From Cerrena zonata (lineage: Eukaryota; Basidiomycota; Agaricomycetes; Polyporales; Cerrenaceae), in NCBI GenBank assembly GCA_038087015.1, contig JASBNA010000005.1:868001-932000 (forward strand): a stretch of 64,000 nucleotides of DNA. Direction: 5' to 3'. Below the pieces are notes generated by a model, which saw only the letters and a program-made list of their open reading frames with translations, searched no databases and was not told the DNA's origin. Positions 47,046 to 58,057 of this stretch are shown here, in pieces (position 1 is the stretch's first letter; each line of letters starts with the position of its first letter). The position numbers and the translations under genes are program-made.

Positions 47046-49148
47046 CTAACCAGTGAAAGCGTTATCAGCCATCTCTACACCAAAGTTATCCTTCGCAAAG
47101 TCGCGCATGCTCCTTTCTAACACATCCTCAAATCCTTCACCTTTCAAACCGAACAGTCTCACTCTAATCCAAGCCTTGAGCTTAGTAAACCAGAAGGCAA
47201 GGTCAAAGGCAAAATTGAACCCGAGGAAAGCGACATAACTTCTGTACTCGCGCAAACGGGCAGAAACGCCTAACGAGGGTTCTCGAGTTAGCGACCGCGA
47301 TGCCCAGTACCCTGTGATGCGTATGCGGTTAACTGGCGAACCAAACATCTGGTTATTTCCTATGCACAGATGCCACGTCAGTGATATGTGCGGCGCACGA
47401 TGCCCTCACAGCTTACCTTGGACAATCCTGTACATAAGAACACCAAGCGCTGTTAGCAACAAACGGAAATACGAGACATAGGGCAGTACCAGTCTCACCT
47501 CATATTCCGACCAATGAAAACAAGCTCCTTGGGCATCTTGTCTGTGTCGGTCAAGAAATTCTTCAGCTTTTGTTTCATCATCACACCGCGCTCGTATGAG
47601 TCCATTCTCTCCAAATCCGAAGCAAACTTGGCAACCTCGGGGTCATCTTTGCTACTGAACGAGACCGGACGAAGCAGTGTAGCACTGGCAAAGAGGTCGG
47701 GTGTACCGATGCCCCATTCAGAAGCAACCGATTTGATGACTCCGACATCAACCGTCATGAGCCCCTTCCACAAAGTCGCATACTGCCTTCGGAACTCGTC
47801 AGAAAGACGGACATATAGACCGTGATCAAGTAGAACAAGTTGAGGATATCGAGGTCGATCAGGATGGAGTCGAATGATAACATTTCCTGGATGTGGGTCG
47901 CAATGAACCCAGCCCCAGCTAAAGATCTGTGCGCTGAATAGTTCGACCATCGTGTTCATAACCTGTGAGACGCCTCCCTTTAATGGGTGGGAGAGAGGGG
48001 GAGCCGGCGGGGTTCGAGACGTCGTCGGACTGAGATCCATGTCAGTGTCTTCTTCCCCCATAAGACGCATGATGCCTCTGCGGTCACTGAGACGGACACC
48101 GTCAATCCACTCGGCCGTCATGACCTTTTTGGTGGTGAATTCGGAATACACTTTCGGAATGTAAACGCGATCAGCCAGTCGAGGCTCGCTTGCTACAAAT
48201 TTCGCGGTTTGCATCGCATTCTTGGCTTCCAATTCAAAATCTAGCTCTTTTCGTAGGTGATCAGAGATGAAGTCTGAAGAATGATAAGCACCAAAGCATA
48301 ATAGAGCTGGAGATTTACGAACCCACAACGAAGTACACCGGCATGTCAAAGAACCACTTCTCGTACAACCACATCACCATTCTATACGTCCCCAGATCCC
48401 AGTCGACCTGTTGCGTCACATCAGGCTTCTGGACCTTGACTGCCACCCAACTCCCGTTACCGTCAGGACTCTTCAGTTTCGCCTTGTGAACTTGTGCGAC
48501 ACTGGCACTCGCGACGGCCTTTTCTTCAAATATTTCAAATACACCGTCCGGACCTGACGGGTGTCTTCCGAATTCCGCTTCAAAGACCTTTCGGACGACC
48601 TCATACGAAACCTGGGGTGCGTCATCGAATAATTTGGCAAATTTCTCTTGAATTGGGCGGGGTAAGAGGGCTGCATTGTTTGCAATTGCTTGGCCTGCAC
48701 AGATGTAAGCATGAAGGAATATTTATTTCGGACGTATGGACTCGCCTATTTTAATGTATAGGCCACCATTAGTTGTGAGCAGATTATAAATTCTTTCCGC
48801 TACACGCTCATGTAGCTCCGGTATCTTGTCACTTTTATCTGGGGTAAAATTGAACTTATAATCTAGGGCAATTGCCAAGCACTACAGGAGTCTTTATCAT
48901 AGCCTCATGAAAGACAAGTAAGGACTCACTGTGGTCAATGTTCGAACATTGCGACCGAGTGCGGAGGCATTGAAATTCTTATCGAAGAACCAGATTGAAC
49001 CGATGCCGACAGTGGTATACACTACTCTTCTTGTCCATTTACTAAGTCTTGTTCGAGGTGGCGACACTTGGACTGTTGAATAAGGCTTCAGGGAGTGTGT
49101 CCTGAGAGCAAGATTCCGGCGCGAGGACAGAACATGACGAAGAGTCAT
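47046..49148 (-). CDS. Mitochondrial ABC1/ADCK (UbiB) atypical kinase, ADCK1/Mcp2-like
   Basis: UbiB-family protein. Members support coenzyme Q and lipid homeostasis in mitochondria. The basic N-terminus (L-R-H-V-L-S-S-R-R-N-L-A-L-R) looks like a targeting presequence and precedes one hydrophobic segment. Family marks follow in order: K-I-G-Q (KxGQ) near 48750-48700, the Ala-rich loop V-A-S-A-S-V-A-Q-V-H near 48500, V-A-V-K-V-Q-K-P near 48440, H-C-D-P-H-P-G-N near 47900 and L-L-D-H-G-L-Y near 47830. The protein ends after a hydrophobic C-terminal exon at 47046. The intron that splits the KxGQ Gly uses a GC donor (48745-48744). The sequence resembles the ADCK1/Mcp2 branch more than Coq8, by inference from overall order. 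Confidence 0.88.
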
Positions 49149-49464
49149 CTAATTCCGGAGCCAAATTGAAGGAATATAGTCTCGGACTGGGCACTAGAGA
49201 TTGTTGTAGAAGTAAAGATAAGTTTGGGGATTGTACAATTTGGATCCATCGAGGTATTGAACATACAAACTAGCTCGATGACGTTCGGTTTCGGCGGAAG
49301 CAATATTATAGATTGATCGAGAGGCGCGCTACACTACGTATCAACATGAGGCCAGAAACAACAGCTTCAAAAGGTACATCTTTGTTGTTTTCACTCATCT
49401 TCAGCAGGTCTTCACCATTCTATCACTCTGTGTACACCTCCATTAAATTTGTATTCATAGGACT

Positions 49465-50997
49465 ATGCCTCCAAGGAGAGTACCACTAACACAAGAGTAA
49501 GCCAGGTTATAAATCGTACGCCACACGTGGTTGTTGATATATTGCAGAATACTATGGGGTTTCCAACAAGCTTTCAGAGAACTCATTCCACCCCCTCAAC
49601 GACGGCAAGTACTGACATGGAAGACAATGCCCTACGCATTTGGGTACCTCGTACCCTTGGCATTCCTTGCCTACCTTGAGTAGACGTCAAGACACTCAGT
49701 TAATCCGATTCTACTATTGCCGTCGGCCATCGTCATGTGTTTGAGAGGTACCTATGCATACGATTGGTTCGAACCTGATTACTACTTCTATACATGGTGT
49801 CGAGGTCTGTCCATCAATATAATGTCGTCCTTACAACATCGTTGACCTCTCAGTGTAGGTTTGACTGGACTTGCTGCATTAGCCTTGTCCATTGACTTCG
49901 CCCTCTCGAAAACAGCGCGTATGAAAGTGGGAGAGACTAGGCTCCTAGCCATCAATGGACAGGCATCTCCTTATCTCGAAGATAAGGACTCAGATTCAGA
50001 GGGGGACTCGATTCCGACACAAATGACTCCCAGGTGTCACGCAAAGTACCTCCAAAGGGAAAGACCAATTTCCTCCCAAGTTGGCTCTCCTGACACCTTA
50101 GAAGCCGAACTTACTATGCGAGGCTATGGTTGGAATTTTGGCAAGAACGTACACGTTCCAAAAGAGCGACGACCTCTGGAACGCAGTGCCTTCCTCCGCG
50201 CAACTCTTCGCCTTTTCATCAAGAAATTTCTGCTAGCAGATTTATTCGAGTCCTGCATCAAACTGTTATCAGGAATTGGCTCAACAGCCGGAGGTTCCAT
50301 GTTCTTTACCAAGTACCCTCGTTTCAGACGTTATGCAACATCGACCGGGATTCAATTATTGTCTGGGGTCACTTTGGTCAACGGTCTGGAGGTTGTGAAC
50401 CTCGCGTGCACCCTTGTCGGTGTAGGAATATATGGTCAATCTCCCAAGGACTGGCCCTTCATCCTCGATGATCCATTCGATGCAGAGTCGCTTCACGATT
50501 TATGGTCTCGTAGATGGCACCAATGTCTCCGACGGGTGTTTATCGTTTTTGGTGGGATTCCCGGTGAATACTTCTTTGGACGCAACGGGATGGTATTTGG
50601 GACATTCCTCGCGTCGGGACTATTCCACGAAGCTGGAGCGTACCTGATGGGAAGAGGCATTGACTATCGTGTTCCTTTGTTCTTCGTTTTGCAAGCATGT
50701 GGTATATGGATCGAGGAATGGTGGAGGAATACAATGGGTTGGAGAATGGGAGGGACTTCGGGGACGCTATGGGCATATTTTTGGGTGGTTGGTCTTGGAC
50801 AAATGTGCAGTAAGTATTGCTTATTTTCAGACGTTGACTATGAGACTGAATGAACTTTAGTGGATTCTTGGTTCCAACGGGGTCTGGCGGGGGCTATCAT
50901 TATTCCATCCCAAGTCAGTTTTGCAAGACAGATCCTGTTCCCGTCCATATCATTTATTTGGAGGATGGTTTGGACTCTGCTTGGAAAATTGATGTAA
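49465..50997 (+). pseudogene. Wax-synthase-like membrane O-acyltransferase with a premature stop
   Basis: Four exons (49465-49496, 49548-49804, 49859-50809, 50861-50997) keep one phase for 459 codons. They encode hydrophobic segments, an acidic loop (E-D-K-D-S-D-S-E-G-D), L-W-S-R-R-W-H-Q-C-L-R and G-L-F-H-E-A-G. The last two are typical of fungal wax-synthase-domain acyltransferases, where His is the likely active residue. An in-frame TAG at 49681-49683 (after L-A-Y-L-E, before T-S-R-H-S-V) cuts the product to about 55 residues. Both flanks fit the expected membrane helices, and I find no intron of normal size that would remove the stop. Such proteins transfer acyl groups to alcohols or terpenoids. 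A downstream restart cannot be excluded. Confidence 0.75.
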
Positions 50998-51492
50998 GGG
51001 CACGCTTTGTTGTCTTCTCGCTATCCCGTCATCAGATCAATATCTACTCTGATACTATAATCAGTACATGGATGATGATTCTTGTAACTGGTGTTTCCGT
51101 ACCCTCAATAAGCAATGTTTCCCTCAACTAGGTATGTATCTCTAATTGCAAGCAATAATATTAGCTTCTCCTTATGTTCGTCGATTGTACCAACATAATA
51201 AGCAATTCTCCTTCGCTGCAGTATTACTAGTACTCATAATTGCCAATCGTAGTCTGTGACCAGCCTCTCAATCACATCGAATAACACGAGGGCGGGTAAG
51301 TTATAACACGGTGGTCCCTCTCGAATGGTGATAGGTAACTGTTGTGGGTATAACTATCAACTTGAGGCTACAAGTGTCAACAGTTACTGCATGCGAAGAT
51401 GAGTGTACAGTTCCACATCCAGATTAGAGCAAAGATATACCACTATACACATAACACCCCTTACACTCTATTATCCACACTACCACGCCTCC
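50998..51492. other. Intergenic between convergent genes
   Basis: Shared 3' flank of the acyltransferase and lipase genes, with no gene seen. Confidence 0.4.
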
Positions 51493-53024
51493 CTAATCAC
51501 TGTTGATCATTATCGCAGGGGTATTATACCCCGATGGGAAATCATCCAATCCATTCACACTCAGCCCATTTATCTTCGGTATCCTAACCTCCTCCGATAC
51601 CCTCTCCGGTGATACGCAATGCGCCTTCAAGGCTTCTACTACATGGGGTATTACATCTTCATGTACATTCGCACCCCAGAGAATGTCTAGATGCTCGTAT
51701 CCGTATAAACGCTTCGCCTGGGTATGAGAAGGTAGCTCGCGGAGCATTTGTTCGATATCGACGAGGGAGTCCGAATCGCCGTAGAGAAGGACGATGGGGG
51801 AAGTGATGTTCCTCGTTGGGAACCTCGCAGGAAGATATGCGCTGACCCCGCTTGGTCTTGCCTTTTGTACGAGCGAGATAGGTTGTACATCGTCATCATA
51901 CATTTGGAATTTCCCTGTTCGCATAATTTGGAACCAATGAACGACGGATTTGACGGATGCATAGGAGTAAAGATGGGAATAGGCGGCGAGTTTCTGGGGT
52001 TGAGTGATGTTGTGACAACGCCAGTTGAAAAGCCATTTGAGGGAAGCGGTGATACTGGAGGCAAAAATAGGGGGATACAGGATATTTTGCCAGGTCGAGG
52101 CAGAGGAGAGGATTGCACGTCGTCCGAATATTAAGAAAAGGAGAGTGGGCCTGCGGAAATGAATCATGACGTCAGTGAGATTGAGCAAGGAAATCACATG
52201 TAAACAGCATGAACGTACGATGCTTTCATGAGTCCGTCGATGATCGGTGCAGACAATCCTGCGGGACTCATGGCAGGTGCGAGGGCAATGAAGACGTTGA
52301 TGCGTTGGTTCAGTTGAGGATGGATACTGAGTGCAGCAAACGCCTGAGCGGTACCCTGACTGAAGCCAATATAGCTGACACTGGGCTCTTTGGTGACGTC
52401 CAAAATGTATTCTATCGAGTCGGGAATATCGTTCCAAGCAAAATTGTCGATACTATAATCCCAGAACTTGGCCGAGTGAGGGTCATGGTAGATTGACTTT
52501 TTGGAATACTTGTTCCCCCGGTTATTTCCCAACCAAACGTCATACCCTAGCTCCACAAGAACGAAGGGAATGCTGCGTTCAGCGGTAGTTAGGCAAACCC
52601 AGACTTCGGAGTTCATGAGGAGGCCATGGTGCAGATAAACGACAGGCTTGCCTGTAGATGCGCCTGGCATGCGAGGTGGCTCGTCCTTCTTCTGACATAG
52701 TCGATGAAGGGTGAGAAGATAGCCATCTTTAGTTAATACAACGTGGTCTTCGAATGCATATCCGTAGATACCGCAAAGTTCTTCGAAGTCTCGAGCACGA
52801 CGTATGCGCTCCACGAGACGAGACTCTTCTGATCTGGGTAATGGAGGTCCAACAACGATATGGAACAAGGAGCGGGATTGGTCATAGAACCATCTTATGA
52901 CGGACTTGGGAAGGAATGCGATGATTAGACTGATGAAGGTTTCGAATATGACGAGGAAAGAGCCCAGGAAGATGGTGGTGTATTCCCGACGCTTTAGTCG
53001 GCCAAGGAGTGGAATTCTCGCCAT
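51493..53024 (-). CDS. Membrane-anchored acid lipase / steryl ester hydrolase
   Basis: Two exons (53024-52219, 52150-51493) give 487 residues. The first true ATG encodes M-A-R-I-P-L-L-G. A hydrophobic anchor lies near residues 16-38, as in yeast Tgl1/Yeh sterol esterases. The alpha/beta-hydrolase core then shows the oxyanion region Y-L-H-H-G-L-L-M-N-S, the family block L-G-N-N-R-G-N-K-Y-S, and the nucleophile elbow G-F-S-Q-G with Ser222. A probable acid residue lies in L-L-Y-G-D-S-D-S-L-V-D and the His in Y-E-H-L-D. The tail is short and disordered. It probably releases sterols from esters at lipid droplets or the plasma membrane. It ends 0.5 kb from the convergent acyltransferase; a functional link is speculative. 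Confidence 0.9.
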
Positions 53025-54370
53025 ATTCAAGGTTAGAAAGATAAGATCACAGGAATAGTGTACCAGCAACGTGTAAGTAGATCAGCTTGGGAAGACGAGA
53101 GCCATTCGAGATCGTGGTTCAAGTTATAAATTTAGGAGACCCCTTTGCCATTACATCGGTTTTGGGTAACGGCGCTCCCTGTAGCGATTTCATATTCATT
53201 CGACCCACCAACGTTCAACATTTAACAGTATATAGTCAGCAACAAGGATTGGGCCTCTAGGGTCGAACGAAACATACAGCTGAATACATTCTGGGGGACA
53301 AAATTAACTCAATGTAGGAGGTATGTAACATAATACCACAATGTACTGCAATACGCACAAGTTGACCGAGCAAGATTGAAGAAGTTGCGGCTTCTTGCAT
53401 CTTGTTTTCTAATCTTCATCGGGATTTGCTTTATCTACAAACGGACTCAGAATGTAATCTCCGAGTCCTCGTTGTTTACCTCGCCGAGGAGTGCAGGCTG
53501 TCAGCTCTACGCCATGCACTGCGCGGCGCGTTGACTGCATTGTATTTAACTTTCGTATCTCCGTGTTTACAATTGTACGTTGAGAGCCACGCATATATCC
53601 AATTCATACAAGGCTGCCACTGACGGCATTATCATTCTACTAGTGCTACTGGAACTCCTCGAAGATTGCTCGTATCGAACTCTCTAGAAATAACAGTCTC
53701 TGTGAAATCCGTACTTTTTTGTAATAACGTTCTCTGTATATATGCAACAATCTTGGAGTTAGAGTAGGGAAATGTTGTAGATCTAGAGCTTGCATGATCT
53801 GATTTGAGAAGACAAGAATGTGAAAATACCATATATAGGAATAATATCATAGTCTTCCTTCTGCCAGGCCTGCCACTGGTACTGCCAAGCATGAAGTCCA
53901 TCTCAATGAATAAGTATCAGAATGACAGTTATCGACAGTCCGTAGTTAGTTGTAGCTTTGTGGTGAAGCTGTAACTGACAGCTTTCGGCTGAAATGACTG
54001 CGAGCCACGTGGAAGAATTCGAAATAGCCTAGATGGTTGTAATACCCTATTTTGTTGTTGCCACTTTCGATTCCACCTTCATCTTTCGGCCTTTCATCTC
54101 ATATCTTCTACTTATTGACTGTTTCAGTCCGTTATCAACGTCTGGATCGTTGGTCAAGAAAACGTGTCCATCGCGTTGTCCTGATCGTCTTGAGCGCCGC
54201 CTGCACTGGACTTGCCATCTTTCTGTCCTCATTCCATCATCTCTGCCGCACGTCTTTCACGTCAGGAAGCTTGGGAACCCTACGATATAACCAAGATATA
54301 ACCTACTCGTCATTGTCTTAATCCTTCTCGCTTCGTTGCTCCCGGACTCCATCTCTCGCTGAGCGCCAGA
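53025..54370. other. Divergent promoter interval, lipase and Spa2
   Basis: About 1.3 kb between divergently transcribed genes. Short ORFs only. Confidence 0.4.
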
Positions 54371-57300
54371 ATGAAACGAAATGGATCCGCCTCTCAGAGG
54401 AGCACCAGGGTGCCTTCGCCTACCAACACCACCTATTCAGGCTTTTCAAACTACAGGAATGACAGTTATCGGCCACTGAGAGAGACACCTGCCTCCGTAC
54501 CCTTGCCAGATCCACGTATAATTGCCCGCACACACTTCGATCAGTTACACCGATACCTCGCATCTTATCTTGCCAAAGGTATGCCACACTAGTATTGAGT
54601 TACCTTTGTTAATTGCATCCCGTCTTTATAGAACCTGCAAACTCGCGGTCGACTGCGAGACAGAAACTTACGCGACTTACTCGACAACAGTTCCAGGAAC
54701 TCTCTACAGACGTCTACGATGAGTTGGTCCGTCGACAGAACAATACCACAGAGAACGAAGGCACGTATCTATTTCTTGCCTTTTACAGCTAGTTACAAGT
54801 CGGTAGGCAAGGCCTTCAGCTCTCGGGGCCAGTGTCTAATGGGGTCTTGAAAGTCACGCATTGAAATTGGCTATGACTCCCTTCGACATCCCTTGACCTG
54901 GGATATGTCTATAAACTTGAACCTAGCTCATTATAATTGTTACATATAATTGGACGAAACTGATGGCTATGTAACGTCTAGTTCCATTCCTGCCCGTTCG
55001 AGACGACTTCCACCCGAAACGGAATCAAGCTCGACAGAAGCTAGCCACACTACCCACAAGTCGTTTCAAGGATCTATCAAGTGATGTTTACTACGAACTA
55101 TCTCGACGATACCCTGAATTCAAGGACGATGTTCGTAACCCGGTCTCTATAAATATTCTGATATCGTTAATCTAATCCTTGATAGGCTCCCGAAACACCT
55201 GAGTTGAAGTCCCCTGGATCTACCTATGATGATTATCCCTCCCCGGACTATCCTACGACTCCGCAGAATAAATCTGCACCTCCTTCGGCTCTTCGATCTA
55301 GTCGAGCGTCGGAGGACAGGCCTCCAGATCCGTATAGCGCAAGCCGTCGACCGAGTGAAGATTTCAATTCCTCGCGGCGCAGTGAAGACATCTATGGCGG
55401 AATGGACCCTCCGCCTCCCCCTCCTTCATCTCGCCGGAAACCATCACAAGATCTATACGGTAACGATCGACGGAAGCCATCTCAGGACTCTGCCATCTCT
55501 GGTCGGCGTTCGACCGAAAGAGAATATGGACGACGGCCGAGCGAAAGCGTGAGTACCACCAGTGACTCGACGTCAACGACCAATGCGCAGAGTGCCACGG
55601 CTGGCATGGGAATGATCATTCCGAACAAAAGTACGATTGCCGAGGAAGAGATTGAGGTGCCGTATGGGAGAGAAGTGAGAGACAGTACGGGCACGGCTGT
55701 GGATGAACGAGGAAGGGATAGGGACCGAACAAGTGGGAGAGTAAGAAGTCGAGATTTCAGTCGAGGGACCGATACTGATGCCGATGCCGACGAGCCCATT
55801 GGTGGACTTGCAGGACTCAGTGCAAGACTGCAACAAGTCGAAGGAGATGACGACGAAGAGGATGGCAGAATATCGGGCGCAGGCGCTCGAAGTAATGATG
55901 ATTATTATGACAAGGTGTCATACGGGAGGGCATCTGTTGCGTCGGATCGTTCTGCGGGTGGTGGTGCGAGTAGGGGATATGGAGGAAGAGCGAGTGTGGG
56001 AGCCGAAGATCAAGAGAGAATTCGGAGAGATTATGAATACAAGATCGCAACTATGCAGACGAAGATCGCTACATTGGAAAGGGATTTGGAGGATGCGAGG
56101 GTGAGGGAGCAGAAGGCTTCGGAGAGCGAGAACCGAGTCAGGACATTGGAGGACGAGTTGGATGAGTTGCGTCGGGTGAGTTCTTCGCTCTTGTTAATAC
56201 CTGGGCTTTAATGGTTTAAATGTGCGACTTGGATTTAGGCTGTTGAAGAGAAATCTGCCGAGACGCGTATGCTGCAACAGGAGCTCAGAGAATTACGTGA
56301 AGATCGTGCTCGAGAGAAAGACCTTGCTAATAGGCGCACACGACAGGATGATGAAGAGCTTCAAATCCTTCGCGAGAGATGTGAGCGACTGGAAGCACAG
56401 AATGGTACCCAGGTACGAAAGTTTAATACTCTTTTCTTAACGTTGATACTAAATGCTATTTTAATAGAGAGATCCCGATATTTTGGAACAGCTGCGCGGA
56501 GACATGGAGAACTTGATGACTGAGCTTGATGACCTCGCAAAGAGGAACGATGAGCTCATGACCGCGAAAGACTCTGATCTCGTTGTGATTCGTGACTTGG
56601 ACGCACAGCTTAAGGAGTACAAACGCAAGTATGAGCAAGCGAAGACAGAGCTGCGTAGTGTCAAAGGTAAACATATTTCACTTTTTTCATTCCTTGCGCG
56701 GATCGAGTAGCTGACTTAATCTACAGCAACCTCGCAGCTATTCTTGCAGCCTCCAAAGACGGACGACCAACTCCCTGTCGCCCAAGATGGTGGTGTACTC
56801 GACATTCACGTCACAGCCTTTGTATCAGCAATCGACAGTCTCCTCACCGCAGGTCGCTCTAATGCTCCCACACGAGTTCTCACGCCGATGAAAGCCGTGG
56901 TGAACGCAGTCACAGCTATCGTTGAAGATATCAGGATGTTTGAACGAAGATCCCGCAGGGATCGTAACGAAATCGATACAGACACACTCCATGCTTTGCA
57001 AGACCGCATGGAAGCTACGTTGAGCAACCTGGTGACAGCCTCCAAGACACACGCGACAAGCAATGGCATGTCTCCTGTCAGTTTGTTAGATGCCGCTGCG
57101 AGCCATGTATCTTCCACTGTCACGGAAATCGGCAAGACACTTTGTGTTCGCAAGGCAACCAAGGCGGAGCAAGACCAATTTGTACTGCCACCCCTGTCTA
57201 GTTCTTCGCCTGGAGGCAGTTTCTCGCCAGCCTTGCGATCAGTCAATGAGGAAAGGACGATGCACTTGCGTGGAGGAAGTAGTGCGAGTGTACGCAGTTT

Positions 57301-57914
57301 CGGTATGGGCGAAAGTCGATATTCCGACTTCCCTTCTCCACCACAGGGTAGACCCATGTATGGACGATCTTCAACTGACGAGAAGAGACGACCACCGTCG
57401 AATCCCTCTAGCTCCGATGCTAGTGCTAGCTCACCACCACCCATTTTCGATCACCCAACTTCGCTGAATGGCGTGATGAGCGATGACTCTGCTACTGCAG
57501 AAGGACCTGAGGATGCTTGGTCAGAGCTCAAGGTTCGTGGTATAACAGCGGGCTGAGTGAATTTGTTATTGACGTTTCTTCTATCAGCCGTATCTCGAAG
57601 CTCAGACTGAGGCTATCGTCTATGCAATTCAATCCGTTCTTTCAGGCGTCCGCAGTCCGACTCCCTCACTGCAACTCGCCGAACATATCACACAAATCAT
57701 CACTATCGTGTCCAGCATTGTTGCCGTTTGCAAGGACAACCTTCCTCCTCGATCAGTCAATGCCGGCAAGGACATCCTACGCGAGCTCAGTGACTACGCT
57801 AACACTCTCAGCGAGGTCCAAGCGTATCCCGAAATTACCAAGGAATCTCGACAACTCATGGCCAAGTCCAGTTTCGCTATCGCTAATGCTATGAAGGGTC
57901 TGATGAAACTATGA
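54371..57914 (+). CDS. SPA2: Spa2-family polarisome scaffold
   Basis: Scaffold that gathers formin, Rho-pathway kinases and Rab regulators at growing hyphal tips. Eight exons (54371-54578, 54632-54760, 54982-55130, 55186-56175, 56239-56412, 56468-56666, 56727-57532, 57588-57914) give 993 residues. Two Spa2-homology (GIT) repeats lie at about residues 78-104 and 129-155 (A-R-Q-K-L-x-x-L ... F-x-x-L-S-x-D-V-Y-x-E-L). The middle is a disordered Ser/Arg/Pro region. A coiled coil of about 170 residues follows (exons 4-6, heptads with R-I-R-R-D-Y-E-Y-K and L-E-D-E-L-D-E-L-R). The C-terminal helical domain ends M-K-G-L-M-K-L. Intron 2 seems to use a GC donor at 54761. No lesion is seen. Confidence 0.92.
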
Positions 57915-58057
57915 AAAATCTTTCTTTTTTTGATTGTTGGGTTCGGTTTGGTTTTTTATATAACTGAGTTCCGACGGATACCCACCCACAATAATCGGTT
58001 CAATATTGTACTATGCATGCTACTAAAGGTTGTATCGATACTTCTACATGGCTTTAA

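Noticed and set aside
56806..57444. 212-codon minus ORF
   Set aside because: Antisense to the C-terminal exons of Spa2; no domain and no start context.
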